Positions 48,089 through 57,824 are shown, counted from the first letter of the stretch. The stretch: DNA of 64,000 nucleotides from Anaerococcus sp. Marseille-P3915 (GCF_900258475.1 NZ_LT984887.1:681474-745473), one strand, 5' to 3'. Numbers and translations: made by a program. The notes: a model not told the origin generated them from the letters alone.

Positions 48089-48793
48089 CTAAGACATATA
48101 AAGTCTTGAATATAATACTTCATGTTGCATTGAAGCAACTTCTACACCTGGATATGAAGTAAAATAATACTCCTCATCCAATTTATCTATCTTTGTAACT
48201 AAATCTATTATCAAATCATATATTTCATATAAGATTTTCTGCCCATCAAACTGGCTGATAGGAACAGTCTTAACCGCTGTAATAACTAGATTCTGTGCCA
48301 TATTAAAAGCAAAACTCAAAAGAGATGCGGTCAAATCAATATCAAGACTTGCTGTAATTAGAGCATAGGCGACTGAGTGATGGATGATAATGTCATTTTT
48401 CTTATGATAATCTAGGTAGTCATAGTATTGTTCTGGCATAGCTATGTCCATCTTATGAACTGTCGATATAAGTCTTGAGCCTAACTTCTCTGAAGCTTCC
48501 CTTAACTCTTTTTGGCTTTTTTGAGCCTGTAATCTCATATTTAAATCTAAAAGCTCATCTTTTTTTCCTTCTATAAAATAATTGTAAGCTAGATATACAG
48601 CTAAAAGGTCATTATAATAGAAGCTAGTTTTTAAATAGTTAATTAAATATTTTTTTATATCTTTCGAATCTTTAATCAAATTCTTTAGGATATAATTTTC
48701 GAGTCCATAAGAATGAGAATAAGAACCTATAGGAAATTGACTATCATTTAATTGGAGGAGGATGAGCTCTTCTTCATATTTTTTTCTATTCAT
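48089..48793 (-). CDS. ureF: Urease accessory protein UreF
   Basis: About 234 aa from the ATG at 48793 ([14 protein letters not shown]). Motifs [28 protein letters not shown] and the C-terminal [18 protein letters not shown] match UreF, which regulates UreG and shapes the nickel route. The frame continues upstream as a Thr/Ile repeat, but that is only the out-of-frame reading of the ureE histidine tail. Overlaps ureE by 8 bp. Confidence 0.93.
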   Translation of the reverse strand: MNRKKYEEELILLQLNDSQFPIGSYSHSYGLENYILKNLIKDSKDIKKYLINYLKTSFYYNDLLAVYLAYNYFIEGKKDELLDLNMRLQAQKSQKELREASEKLGSRLISTVHKMDIAMPEQYYDYLDYHKKNDIIIHHSVAYALITASLDIDLTASLLSFAFNMAQNLVITAVKTVPISQFDGQKILYEIYDLIIDLVTKIDKLDEEYYFTSYPGVEVASMQHEVLYSRLYMS

Positions 48794-49358
48794 GGTGATG
48801 GTGGTCATGATTGTGGTCGTGATCGTGATGGTGATGGTGATCATGATTGTGGTCGTGATCGTGGTCATGGTCGTGACTATGATGATCTACTACTTGACCT
48901 TGAGGTAGAATTGCCATCAAGTTGTTTTTTGGCAATAATTTAGCCATGACCTTATCCATCTTTATCCCTTCTACAGTCTTTAGCATATCTTCTAGGGTCT
49001 TCTCATATGGTGTTATTAAAGATTCGCCATCTTCTGACCAGTATAATTTTGCATGACGATTGCCAATAATATATGCCAAGTTAACAAAGAACTTGGTATC
49101 ATCTATGGAGAGCTTTAAGCATTCTAGCTCTTCGATATTGATAGCATAAATTACATTAGCTTCTCGATAAATTATATCTCCATGCTTTAGACCTCTTTGT
49201 CTATCTTCTTCAGAAAGCTTTAGACCCAAATCCAGACCCTCATATTCAAATCTTTGAATTTTCTTGTGGGCATGGTCGTAAGGCATATTAAGCCAGTTGA
49301 TTATTAAATTTTCTTCATTTATATCAAAAACATTTCCAATAATTTTTTCTATTATCAA
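48786..49358 (-). CDS. ureE: Urease nickel metallochaperone UreE with His-rich tail
   Basis: About 190 aa. The start is a TTG at 49358, eight bases after AAAAGGGG, giving MIIEKIIGNVF, like other UreE N-termini; a GTG three codons earlier sits on the binding site itself. The peptide-binding and metal domains are followed (NRHAKLYW) by a C-terminal tail of about 33 residues with 20 histidines alternating with Asp/Asn. It stores and hands over nickel. First gene of an operon with order E-F-G-D-A-B-C. Confidence 0.93.
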   Translation of the reverse strand: MIIEKIIGNVFDINEENLIINWLNMPYDHAHKKIQRFEYEGLDLGLKLSEEDRQRGLKHGDIIYREANVIYAINIEELECLKLSIDDTKFFVNLAYIIGNRHAKLYWSEDGESLITPYEKTLEDMLKTVEGIKMDKVMAKLLPKNNLMAILPQGQVVDHHSHDHDHDHDHNHDHHHHHDHDHNHDHHHHE

Positions 49359-49490
49359 TTTATTCACCCCTTTTTTACAAACTTAATAGTACCCCTTAAA
49401 ACAAAAAAAACAATGATTTTGCATTTTATAAAGTGTAATTTTCTTTATTCTACTTTTTGAAAACAATCTTAGCTAAATTTCCCAGACAAA

Positions 49491-49521
49491 AACCGCATAT
49501 AGAATACATCCATATACGGTT
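49491..49521. terminator. Bidirectional hairpin upstream of the urease operon
   Basis: AACCG-N-ATAT (49491-49500) with ATAT-N-CGGTT (49512-49521); A-run left and T-run right. It separates the urease operon from decayed sequence to the right. Confidence 0.6.
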
Positions 49522-49645
49522 AATTTTTCATAGGATAATTAACAATACCTCCCAAATTGTAATTATAACAAAGAGACCCCAGGTTTTCATGATGATTATA
49601 TTAAAAAACTCAAATAGTAAGAAATATAAATCCAAGAACTAGTAT

Positions 49646-49912
49646 CTAAATCAAGAATGTTCTCAATGAATATATCTCCTGTTCTTCCACAAATGATAAG
49701 GTCTGGTCTATATATTTCAGCTTGTTTTTTATATATTCTCTGTCTTCTTTTGAAAACTTATCTATTTCAGAATCCTTTGATGTTGTCTTCTCAGGAGTAT
49801 TTTTTAAGTTTATAACCAAAATAGGGGCAAGATATTTTTACCATTCATATTTATCTAAATCTTCGACCGTATCAAAATCAATATCGTCCCATTGCAATCC
49901 TGTGAATTGCAT
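49646..49912 (-). pseudogene. Decayed small frame
   Basis: Minus frame beginning MQFTGLQWDDIDFDTVEDL, with an internal stop after YEW, then KYLAPILVINLKNTPEK and charged residues. Not recognised. It occupies most of the 49.4-49.9 kb gap. Confidence 0.35.
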
Positions 49913-49941
49913 ATTATATTTCCTAAATTAAATTGTGTGCC

Positions 49942-50145
49942 TCAATCATCTGTAAATTCAAATAAATCTTCTACGCTAACATCAAACACTTTTGCAATAT
50001 CCATAGCTAATTTTAATGACGGATTATATTTTCCATTTTCAAGATGTACAATAGTTTCTCTTCTGACATTTACCATTTCCGCAAGTTCAGATTGTTTATA
50101 TTTTTCCTTTTCTCTATATTCCTTAACTTTAGTTATTAGTGCCAC
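49942..50145 (-). CDS. XRE-family HTH regulator
   Basis: 67 aa, single Cro/C1-type helix-turn-helix: [20 protein letters not shown] then [20 protein letters not shown], of the type found with small membrane proteins in Firmicutes. It follows the membrane gene at 50148 by two bases, and the pair is likely co-transcribed. Confidence 0.88.
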   Translation of the reverse strand: MALITKVKEYREKEKYKQSELAEMVNVRRETIVHLENGKYNPSLKLAMDIAKVFDVSVEDLFEFTDD

Positions 50146-50147
50146 AA

Positions 50148-50564
50148 TTATATCCCTTTAGAATCCATAATTATAAACATAATCGTACGAAGTATTGTAA
50201 TTGTAATTACTGTTCCAATAATTAGCCATCCCATCAACGCTGTTGAAATTCCGTTTACATGACCTAAAATCCCTCCTAAATATGCTATAATAACCATTAA
50301 CACGCAAAAAATTTTTAAGCATATTGAATCACATCTGTGTAGATTTTTTTCCGCAAATTCATCAAAGTATTCTTTCTTATACTTTTTTACTCTAAAATAA
50401 TGCACTATCAGCATCAAAAATAGAATAAAACCCCAATAGCTTGAAAACTGTTGGTATTCAGGCTGATAGTCGCTTCTGCTCCACAACCAGTAATATCCCG
50501 CAATTAAAATTGCAATAATAATTTTTGTTGCAACAACTTCTCGTATAGATACTTTGTTTTTCAT
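50148..50564 (-). CDS. Hypothetical membrane protein paired with the XRE regulator
   Basis: 138 aa with four hydrophobic segments (residues 10-28, 42-58, 86-104, 107-130). Such membrane proteins often precede XRE regulators in low-GC Gram-positives; the role is unknown. Confidence 0.6.
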   Translation of the reverse strand: MKNKVSIREVVATKIIIAILIAGYYWLWSRSDYQPEYQQFSSYWGFILFLMLIVHYFRVKKYKKEYFDEFAEKNLHRCDSICLKIFCVLMVIIAYLGGILGHVNGISTALMGWLIIGTVITITILRTIMFIIMDSKGI

Positions 50565-50689
50565 GTCAAATTCTCCTTACGTATAATTTCAAGTGATATA
50601 TTTCTAACTTAATGTTATTAACATATCACACAAAAAACTTGATGTCAATGCTTAAGTTATAAATATTTCACTTTTGTTTTTTATTGGTC

Positions 50690-51300
50690 TAACTCGTTCT
50701 GTTTTACCTGTGATAGTCGTTTTTCTTGTTCCTGTAACGGCTCTATGCAAGTCTTAACTTTTTCTGCTTGTTCAACTTCTTCTCATATCCCTAATATTTG
50801 ATTGTAAAGGTTATTTTCTCTTTCTTCATAGTGGCAAGTTACGATTTCCATTGGGATATATATAATATCTTGCTTTCTCCTAAGTATTCTTTCAGATATT
50901 TCTTAAAAATTTTAAATAAAATAAGTTATGCAGTATGCTAATTGTAAAAATCTTCCTGTTTATTTTTTTTAATTTTCGCTCATTATTTTTAGTGTTTCTT
51001 TAAATTCTTTTGTCTTTTTTGCTTTTTCTAGTAGGATTTTTATTTCTTCATATGTTAATTCTTCTGAATTTTCTATCCCTGATTAAGAATTTGGTTGATT
51101 TTTATTTACCAACACGATTTGACAAAGAGCCTTTTAATATTTTCTTTTCTTGATTTTTCAGTTGTCTTAATCTTTCTTCTGTATCGTCAATTTTATCTTT
51201 TATTTTTTTGACACTTGTCTTATTTGTTCTAATTTTTTCATATAAAACTCCTTTCTTGTATTAAAAAAGAGATAACATTTCTGCTATCTCTTCCTAAGTT
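50690..51300 (-). other. Decayed gene remnants and a hairpin
   Basis: No intact gene. Minus-strand scraps include a coiled-coil tail (CIEPLQEQEKRLSQVKQNEL, stop near 50690) and EELTYEEIKILLEKAKKTKE near 51000-51080, whose end resembles the frame at 52860. AAGAGATA/TATCTCTT near 51270-51293 forms a hairpin. These look like remains of plasmid or transposon genes. Confidence 0.4.
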
Positions 51301-51496
51301 TCACTATTAAATTTATATAATACTCTTTTCGATAATATCTGATACTTCCTTTTGTATAGATTCTATCTTTCTATCTATTCCTTTTTGTTGCATGATGTGA
51401 TTTTGTATCTCTGAAATAATTTTCTTCTGTTCATTTTTACGACATTAGGATGAAATAATAAATATTTGCTAGTAAATTTTATTCAATATTATAGAC

Positions 51497-51538
51497 TTGA
51501 CTTGTTTTTTATTATTGTATATAATGATAATGATAATT
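51497..51538 (+). promoter_or_regulatory. dps promoter with Fur/PerR-like box
   Basis: TTGACT (51497-51502), 17-bp spacer, TATAAT (51520-51525). Overlapping and just downstream is ATAATGATAATGATAATT (51521-51538), very close to the GATAAT repeat of Fur boxes. Suggests iron- or peroxide-dependent control. Confidence 0.75.
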
Positions 51539-51564
51539 AAAATTATTTGAAAGCGAGGAATAAA

Positions 51565-51993
51565 ATGACAAAATTAAACACATATCTTGCAAATCTTGCA
51601 GTACTAAACATTAAAATCCATAATCTACATTGGAATATCGTAGGCTCTCAATTTGTATCTGTACATGAGTATCTTGAATCTGAATATGATAAGGCTGGTG
51701 AAAGACTTGATGAAGTTGCTGAGCTTATCAGAATGTCTGGAGAATTTCCAGTTGCTAATCTAAAAGAATATTTAGAAATTTCTACAATCAAAGAGATTAA
51801 AACTTCTAAAGAAGTATCTATTAAAGAAGCATTAGAAATAGTCCTATCTGACATAAAACTTCAAAAAGAACTCGCACTAGAGATTAGAAAAGAAGCAGAT
51901 GAAGCTGATAATTTCCCTGTAGCTAATGTTATGGAAAATCATATAGAGGACTATAACAAACAAATTTGGTTTGTGGAATCAAGTCTTAAATAG
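51565..51993 (+). CDS. dps: Dps-family DNA-binding ferritin
   Basis: 142 aa from the ATG at 51565, which follows GAGGA (a frame to 51547 lacks support). The ferroxidase region is intact: KIHNLHWNIVGSQFVSVHEY, then EYDKAGERLDEVAELIRM. The protein oxidises Fe(II) with peroxide and stores iron in a dodecamer. The short N-terminus has few basic residues, so DNA binding may be weak. The only plus-strand gene in this part of the accessory region. Confidence 0.9.
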   Translation: MTKLNTYLANLAVLNIKIHNLHWNIVGSQFVSVHEYLESEYDKAGERLDEVAELIRMSGEFPVANLKEYLEISTIKEIKTSKEVSIKEALEIVLSDIKLQKELALEIRKEADEADNFPVANVMENHIEDYNKQIWFVESSLK

Positions 51994-52045
51994 GCAAAAT
52001 AAGCTATTGCAGAACTTTGAATTACTGTCATCCTATAATTAGGGT

Positions 52046-52290
52046 CTGTAAATGATTTTGTGTATCAACCTAAATCCTGATAAAAGGGCAAAGGTTGATA
52101 CATTTTTTTGTGTCAGTATTTAGCCATTCCTATAGTAATGGTTCTTGTTTTGTTTTTTAGATATTCTCGCATTCATTAAATTGAAGTTTCTTTCACTTAT
52201 ATTTCCCTCTAACCTATCTTCATATAACTGTTCATGGCTTATATCTATTTCTGATAATTGGTTCTTTTTAAGCTACAGCCCCTTAAAACA
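52046..52290 (-). mobile_element. IS256-like end plus serine-recombinase scrap
   Basis: GGTCTGTAAATGATTTTGTG (52046 on) matches the ends of the IS256 remnant at 42.8-43.5 kb. Next to it the minus strand encodes LSEIDISHEQLYEDRLEGNI and ERNFNLMNARISKKQ, the segment before the C-terminus in serine recombinases. Both are fragments. Confidence 0.6.
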
Positions 52291-52336
52291 AATAGCCAAT
52301 AAGTTGAATTGAACATTACAAGTTATGTATTTTTAG

Positions 52337-52834
52337 TTAAACCAAAGCGGTAAGTAAATATGCCAAAATTAGGCTCACGAAAAAGAAGATTATAATTTTT
52401 GCAACCTGACTTTTCACATTAAATCCAAAATTATCATACCCCTTAGCACCAACCGTCTCTGGGTAAACTTTAGTCGGCAATTTTAACTTGGTAAGCATGA
52501 GATAATCAAAAAAGATAATATCAAAAAGCTTATATCCTTCAAATAGTATTAAAAATCTAACAAAGGCTTGCTGAAAAGTTAAACTAAATTTTACTGTATC
52601 AACAATTGCCCAGACTAGGACGGCTGCAATGGTTAGCAATCCAAGTATCATGATAAGTCCGCCTAATATATTGACCCAAATCGGTTTATCTGGCAACTTA
52701 CTCATCATAGCTTTGATATCATCGGGTGCACCGAAATGCTTCGAGCCAAATTTCGGTATAATAAGTATAAAATTCACCATCATAATTGATGCTGTTAAGC
52801 AGATGATTGTTAACATGCCAAGTGTTTTCATCAA
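52337..52834 (-). CDS. Hypothetical four-helix membrane protein
   Basis: 165 aa with helices at about residues 5-28, 52-80, 91-110 and 142-163. ILFEGYKLFDIIFFDYLMLT is a notable stretch. No family recognised. Confidence 0.55.
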   Translation of the reverse strand: MMKTLGMLTIICLTASIMMVNFILIIPKFGSKHFGAPDDIKAMMSKLPDKPIWVNILGGLIMILGLLTIAAVLVWAIVDTVKFSLTFQQAFVRFLILFEGYKLFDIIFFDYLMLTKLKLPTKVYPETVGAKGYDNFGFNVKSQVAKIIIFFFVSLILAYLLTALV

Positions 52835-52859
52835 TTTAGTTTACCTCCTCTTTATCTTA

Positions 52860-53048
52860 TTATTCTAGGTGTTTTTTTAAATTCTTTTGTCTTTGTTGCT
52901 TTTCTAGGATTTTTATTTCTTCATCTGTTAAATCTTCTACATTTTCTATAAGGCTTTCTAAGATTGCTCCTCTTGTTATTAGACTATGAGTTCTTTTCAG
53001 ATTAATATCAAAAACTGATAATTCAGGAATCATCCTACTAAAATCCAT
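52860..53048 (-). pseudogene. Chimeric short frame
   Basis: 62 aa. The first 20 residues, MDFSRMIPELSVFDINLKRT, look like the start of a glyoxalase/bleomycin-resistance protein. The rest (RGAILESLIENVEDLTDEEI) belongs to a different family and resembles the scrap near 51000. Probably a deletion fusion. Confidence 0.45.
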
Positions 53049-53067
53049 ATTCCCTCCTTGACAAATA

Positions 53068-53262
53068 CTAATTTATCCAAACCGCTTTAATTTTATCATT
53101 TATCAATTCAATAAACGCTATCACATTTACTCCTACTATCGGAAGTCCGTAAGGACTAAATAGGAAACCAATAACCAAGCCAAAAATACCTATTCCGACT
53201 TCTCCTTGAATAAAAGAAAATAACGCCCAAAATAAGCAGAACACCATAATGATATACAACAA
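53068..53262 (-). pseudogene. CD1845-like small membrane protein, 5' end damaged
   Basis: The C-terminus GIGIFGLVIGFLFSPYGLP then AFIELINDKIKA matches a small membrane protein common in Tn916/Tn1549-type elements. The frame continues upstream as LSAFITFLLGIGTALL but loses its start; MTAYDF lies in another frame. Likely a remnant of a conjugative element. Confidence 0.5.
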
Positions 53263-53327
53263 CGCGGTTCCAATACCAAGTAGAAATGTAATAAATGCAG
53301 AAAGTCATATGCTGTCATTCTTTTCTA

Positions 53328-53636
53328 TTAAATCATTTTGAAGTGTCTCAAAGCATCCATGATGGCTTCTTCTTTTTCAGGCGTACACTGTGGAATAATT
53401 TGTTTCTCCTTTTTAGACTTGTTGTAATGTTCTCGTAATTCTATTCCACATTTCTTTTTTATCTGTGCAATATATAATGTCGAAACTTTTAATTCAAATT
53501 TATTCCAAACATATTCTTTGATTTGGGCATATGTTGCCTTACTTTCAGCACTTGTCAAATCCATCTCATCCAGCTCAATTTCAACGTCTATATGTTTATC
53601 GACATCGAGTTTGGACAAAAGTGCTACCGTCTCCAC
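53328..53636 (-). pseudogene. rumA/rlmD C-terminal tail relic 2, with fused extra domain
   Basis: Reads (H)VETVALLSKLDVDKH, then a domain DLTSAESKATYAQIKEYVWN, LYIAQIKKKCGIELREHY, and ends EAIMDALRHFKMI. This is the C-terminal extension often fused to RlmD/RumA-type methyltransferases and displaced by integrating elements. The core ACCGTCTCCACATG stands at its start. It may be translated from a start inside the tail, but no methyltransferase body is present. Confidence 0.7.
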
Positions 53637-53737
53637 ATGGCTTGAGTGGTCAGTATGGATAAATTTTAATTTTTTAAGAAAGCCACGTATGTGGGAACAT
53701 ATTTATTCTGCACTATTTCTAAATTCTTCTAACATTT
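53633..53737. repeat. Second copy of the element end seen at 35930-36033
   Basis: Imperfect direct repeat of about 100 bp starting in the ACATG core and running through GTATGGATAAATTTTAATT, ATGTGGGAACATAT and the C-terminal codons of the AlbA_2 gene. Confidence 0.7.
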
Positions 53738-54845
53738 TATTGAGAACTATTGCATTTTCATATTCTTCAACAAATGCCCCCTCTTTGTATTGAGGGAAAT
53801 TCGGAATATATGGAATATTTACATTATTTAAATATCCATCTCTTTTGTACCAATTTTTCTTAACATATTCTTTAAATATCATTCTCTCATTTTCCGATTC
53901 AAATAATAGAAGAACACCAAATAGTCTGGTTCTTGCATACTCACTACTGATTTCTTGCTGATAAAAAAACTCATTTAACTTATATAAAAAACTTCCTTTT
54001 GTAAAATAACAATAGGATACGTCTTCACTTTCATTATCATTTATTTGTATAAAATCAACTTTTGGACTAGGCGTAACATAACGTCCACCGTCTAAAGAGT
54101 TTCCTACAATACTAGTTAACAATGTTTGATGGTAATAAAAATTAATATCTATCCAGCTTGGTGTTTGATCATATTGTGAAAACAAATAGTACTCAATTCC
54201 ATCCTTCATATCGTTAAAATCATAATTGATTGTAAACTCAGGAAAATATTTATAATATTTTTGCATCTCTCCATAAGGTCCATCAACCCAGTTTTCATAA
54301 TCTTCTAAATATATCTCCAATCTACTTATAGCAGATTGTGTTAGTCCAAATCGTTTTTCCCACAAATATTCAACTTTATCTAAATCTGCTGATCTATCTA
54401 TAGGCGTGTTAGTATCTTGAATTCTCGTGTAAATATGATTTGCTCTAATTCCCTGAAAGTTATCTGTCAAATAATATGGTGTATTATTGTCATTCAATAT
54501 CACAATTACATCAATTGTTTTACCTGATATTTGATAGCTTTTTACATATACCGTTGGTCTTAAACCACCCGCAAATTTTTTGTCTTTTAGAAAATCAACT
54601 ATGTTTTGAGTGTTTTTTCTTCCATCGTCTTCACTTATATCTCTAACAGTATAATTATCCTCTTCGTTGACACCTATTATTATAAAAGCGTCTCTACTAT
54701 CTAAATTATTAGACATGCAAATAATATCATGAAGTAAGTCTTGCTTTCCTTTATTATCAGATTTATACCATTCTTTCTTAAAATCCCAGTACCCACCTTC
54801 TTGCCTAAGATTCATCAATTCCAATATTTCTTCTAGTTCAACCAT
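53703..54845 (-). CDS. AlbA_2 (Schlafen-like) domain protein
   Basis: 380 aa. The N-terminal 160 residues form an AlbA_2/'putative DNA-binding' domain: GGYWDFKKEWY, DIICMSNNLDSRDAFIIIGV, then VIVILNDNNTPYYL and NHIYTRIQDTNTPID. The C-terminal 200 residues have no recognised family. Schlafen-like AlbA_2 proteins occur in mobile elements and in some antiphage systems. The gene ends right at an attachment-site relic, and a tail of a second copy lies at 36.0 kb, so it travels with the element. Confidence 0.75.
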   Translation of the reverse strand: MVELEEILELMNLRQEGGYWDFKKEWYKSDNKGKQDLLHDIICMSNNLDSRDAFIIIGVNEEDNYTVRDISEDDGRKNTQNIVDFLKDKKFAGGLRPTVYVKSYQISGKTIDVIVILNDNNTPYYLTDNFQGIRANHIYTRIQDTNTPIDRSADLDKVEYLWEKRFGLTQSAISRLEIYLEDYENWVDGPYGEMQKYYKYFPEFTINYDFNDMKDGIEYYLFSQYDQTPSWIDINFYYHQTLLTSIVGNSLDGGRYVTPSPKVDFIQINDNESEDVSYCYFTKGSFLYKLNEFFYQQEISSEYARTRLFGVLLLFESENERMIFKEYVKKNWYKRDGYLNNVNIPYIPNFPQYKEGAFVEEYENAIVLNKMLEEFRNSAE

Positions 54846-54936
54846 ATACCTTCTCCACCAATATTTATTATTTATATTATACCATTTGTAAGCAAATCAA
54901 AAACAGCCCAATAAAATGCGCTGTTTACCAATTAAT

Positions 54937-55310
54937 CTATACCTCAAGTCCAGATTTAAATATTACTTTTAGTTTTTCATCATAAACCACTATCTTATCC
55001 ACTAGTTTCCTTACCAATTCTTCATCATAACTTTCTATTTCTAATTCTAATTCTTGTTTTTCTAAAAACTCTTCTAATTCTATTAATCTACTTTGTATAT
55101 TTTTCTCTTCCGCCACATTTAGAAGTATCTTTTCTTTTTCATTCCTTAATTCTTCTACCTTATTTGAAAGGTCTGTGTAGTATTTCTTGGCATTAGCTAC
55201 TTTTAAAAGCTCTTCTTGAACTTTCAACATTTCTTTGTCTATTTCATCTATCTGGCTAATTCCATCACCTGTGATGGCTTTTTCAATATTCCCTTTAGTT
55301 GATTTTATAT
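54937..55310 (-). pseudogene. C-terminal fragment of a serine recombinase, copy A
   Basis: Minus frame KGNIEKAITGDGISQIDEID through KVANAKKYYTDLSNKVEEL to ESYDEELVRKLVDKIVVYDE and VIFKSGLEV. This is the coiled-coil and last beta-strand of a recombinase. A closely similar copy stands at 56.34 kb. Confidence 0.75.
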
Positions 55311-55645
55311 AGTTTAATTAATCTAAGACATAATAAAATGAATTCATAATTTAAATTTTAATATTGTTAGCTCCATAAATTATTATGAGCATAAAAATAG
55401 TCTCTTAGATTTTAAAATCAAAACCTAAAAGACTATAATTTCACTATATCTTCTTTCTATTTATATAAAAATCATCTATTCTCTATCCATACTACCCATG
55501 CTTTTAAACAACTTAGGTAAACCATCGAATCTAATTAATAAGGCCATCTTTTATTCTATTCTATAGAACAATAAAATTTTCACTTGCCTACATATGTGGG
55601 AGATTAATGAGATTTCTTCACATTATTTCTTCTTATAACGAAAAG

Positions 55646-55685
55646 ACCCGACTTGGCTCGCATTATACTAAGAGACGTGTCGGGT
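55646..55685. terminator. Hairpin, related to the one at 35861
   Basis: ACCCGAC (55646-55652) with GTCGGGT (55679-55685). A partial copy of its right half (TATCGGGTA) recurs near 56280. The stretch 55.31-55.82 kb holds no gene apart from this. Confidence 0.5.
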
Positions 55686-55823
55686 ACTATTGAGTATTAT
55701 AATACATATTTATATCTATTTTCAAATCTTCTATTCCTCATATAAGTTTTCCAAACTAATTATATATAATTAGTTATCTATTTCGACCACCTCAAAAATT
55801 AATAGCTAGACAAAGAGGAGGCA

Positions 55824-56045
55824 CTATTTAATGATAATTACCCAGATCCCAATTAAAATAAGGATAATGCCAATGATAAGTTCTATCAATCCTACCTTTT
55901 TAGCATAGGATTCTGTCTTTCTTCCAGATTTATAATCTACCTCAAAACCGTTAATCAAATTATATTTTTCTTTAAAATAAATCAAATATCCAAATGTAGT
56001 AAAAATTACTCCCACTATTATAAGTATTATCTTTAGTAAATTCAT
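55824..56045 (-). CDS. DUF3784-like small membrane protein
   Basis: 73 aa from the ATG at 56045 after GAGGTG; two helices (LLKIILIIVGVIFTTFGYLI and LIELIIGIILILIGIWVII) with a central LINGFEVDYKSGRKTESYA typical of DUF3784. Function unknown. Confidence 0.65.
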   Translation of the reverse strand: MNLLKIILIIVGVIFTTFGYLIYFKEKYNLINGFEVDYKSGRKTESYAKKVGLIELIIGIILILIGIWVIIIK

Positions 56046-56336
56046 TAAGCACCTCTTAAAACTTCCTATGTTAACAAATCTTCTTATCATTTCTCAAAAA
56101 TTAAATTGTAATTTACTTATATTTTGAATATCCTTATTTTTCCCTATATATATCCATAAAAATTTTACTGATGATTAGTTATATCCTAAAAACTAACTAT
56201 TCTATCACTTTAATCAACACTTATACTATTTTCTTGACAACAATACTATACACTAACAATGGTTCGCATTGATAAGGGTCGTATCGGGTAATGTTAAATA
56301 TATTGTATATTTACTTTTAATTCTTGTCAATTTTCT

Positions 56337-56735
56337 ATCTCAACCTCAAGTCCAGATTTAAAAACTTCTTTTAAATTTTCTTCATAAATTACTATCTTTT
56401 CCACTAATTTCCTTACTAATTCTTCATCATAGCTTTCTATTTCTAATTTTTGATTGTCTAAAAACTCTTATAATTCCATTAGTCTGCTTTGTTCATTCTT
56501 TTCCTTCGCCACATTTAGAAGTATCTTTTCTTTTTCATTTCTTAAATCTTCCACCCTGTTTGTAAGGTCTGTGTAGTCTTTCTTGGCATTAGCTACTTTT
56601 AAAAAATCTTCTTGAACCTTCAGCATTCTTTGTCTATTTCTTCTATCTGACCACTTCTATAACCTGTGATGGCTTTTTCTATATTCTCTTTTATTATTTC
56701 TTTTAATTCGCCGTTATAGAATATCGGTTGATTGA
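56337..56735 (-). pseudogene. C-terminal fragment of a serine recombinase, copy B
   Basis: Nucleotide-level near repeat of 54937-55310: the same order of CTCAAGTCCAGATTTAAA, ACTATCTT-TCCACTA, and CACATTTAGAAGTATC blocks. It has extra stop codons and gaps. The AT-rich stretch 56.74-56.98 kb shows no gene. Confidence 0.7.
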
Positions 56736-56983
56736 TTACTATTACAAATACTTATTACAAATGTCTTTCATTTATTTTATTATTACATTAGCATTACTTA
56801 AAATTAAGTTGTACATATGCTTGAAATCGAATGTTTAAATAAAATATACATAAATCTTAAAGAATTTAATTTCATAGTTTCCATGTCACAATTTAATATA
56901 ATAGTATTGATGATAAAAAAATAATTGCTTCCATCCACAAACATTTCCTAAACCTTTATATTAATAAATGCTCATATATATTT

Positions 56984-57751
56984 TTAGTCTTCCTCAAAAT
57001 CAATAATAAATTCAGATATCACTGGTTGCAATTTATATAATGATCTTATTACGTATGACATTTGATTATATAAGATCTCATAACTATTTTTTTCTGAAAA
57101 AAATTTATTTTTTAATTCATTTTCAATTTTTTCATTCATATATTTTATTCTGTCATCATCAGTAGTTAATGGATTTTTCTCTAGCTTGTTTGTTTCTAAA
57201 ATTATATTTTGGCAAATTTTAGTATCACGCATTATATAATCTATTAATTCTTCAAATTTTGGAAGTTCAATTGATATCTTAACTTTGTTGAACTCAATAG
57301 TATTTTCTAACAATTTAAATCTATGTTTCTTTATATTTATTTTTTTAATAAGGTAGTTGTATTTATTTATAGTATTTAATCTATAATCAGCGATAAATTC
57401 ACGAAATAAATCATACCTTTTAATCTTAGTTGAAATTTTTGAAATGTCTTCTAATAAATAAAAGAGTTTATTTGACAACTTTAACTTCTCAATTTCATTT
57501 AAATAATCAATTATTTCAAAAGAAATTTCTATCATGTTATCTATTTGTCTTATTACTAATGTGTTTTTATAATTTCTTACTTGTTGTAAAATTTCAGCAT
57601 TTTTCAATTCAAGTTCTAATTTTCTATTTTCTTTCAATTCTTTTTTTAGTATATTTTTAGCAACAACTGCTGAAACAATTATAGCTAGCACTGATATACA
57701 TGTAGAAATAACAAATTCAATATTATTTATGACATATTTAATAGGAATCAC
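56984..57751 (-). CDS. Hypothetical membrane-anchored coiled-coil protein
   Basis: 255 aa; one N-terminal helix (FVISTCISVLAIIVSAVVA) followed by a long charged helical region. Residues KLELELKNAEILQQVRNYKN suggest a coiled coil. Not assigned to a family. Sits between rumA-tail relics, so probably element cargo. Confidence 0.55.
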   Translation of the reverse strand: MIPIKYVINNIEFVISTCISVLAIIVSAVVAKNILKKELKENRKLELELKNAEILQQVRNYKNTLVIRQIDNMIEISFEIIDYLNEIEKLKLSNKLFYLLEDISKISTKIKRYDLFREFIADYRLNTINKYNYLIKKINIKKHRFKLLENTIEFNKVKISIELPKFEELIDYIMRDTKICQNIILETNKLEKNPLTTDDDRIKYMNEKIENELKNKFFSEKNSYEILYNQMSYVIRSLYKLQPVISEFIIDFEED

Positions 57752-57824
57752 CTCAATAATGTTATACTCACTAACTACCTATGTAATTATTAATTAATAA
57801 TCTATTTTTCAATATCTACTATTT

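Noticed and set aside
48752..48943. Open plus-strand frame rich in HDCGRDRDG opposite ureE
   Set aside because: It is only the antisense reading of the histidine-codon repeat; no ribosome binding site.
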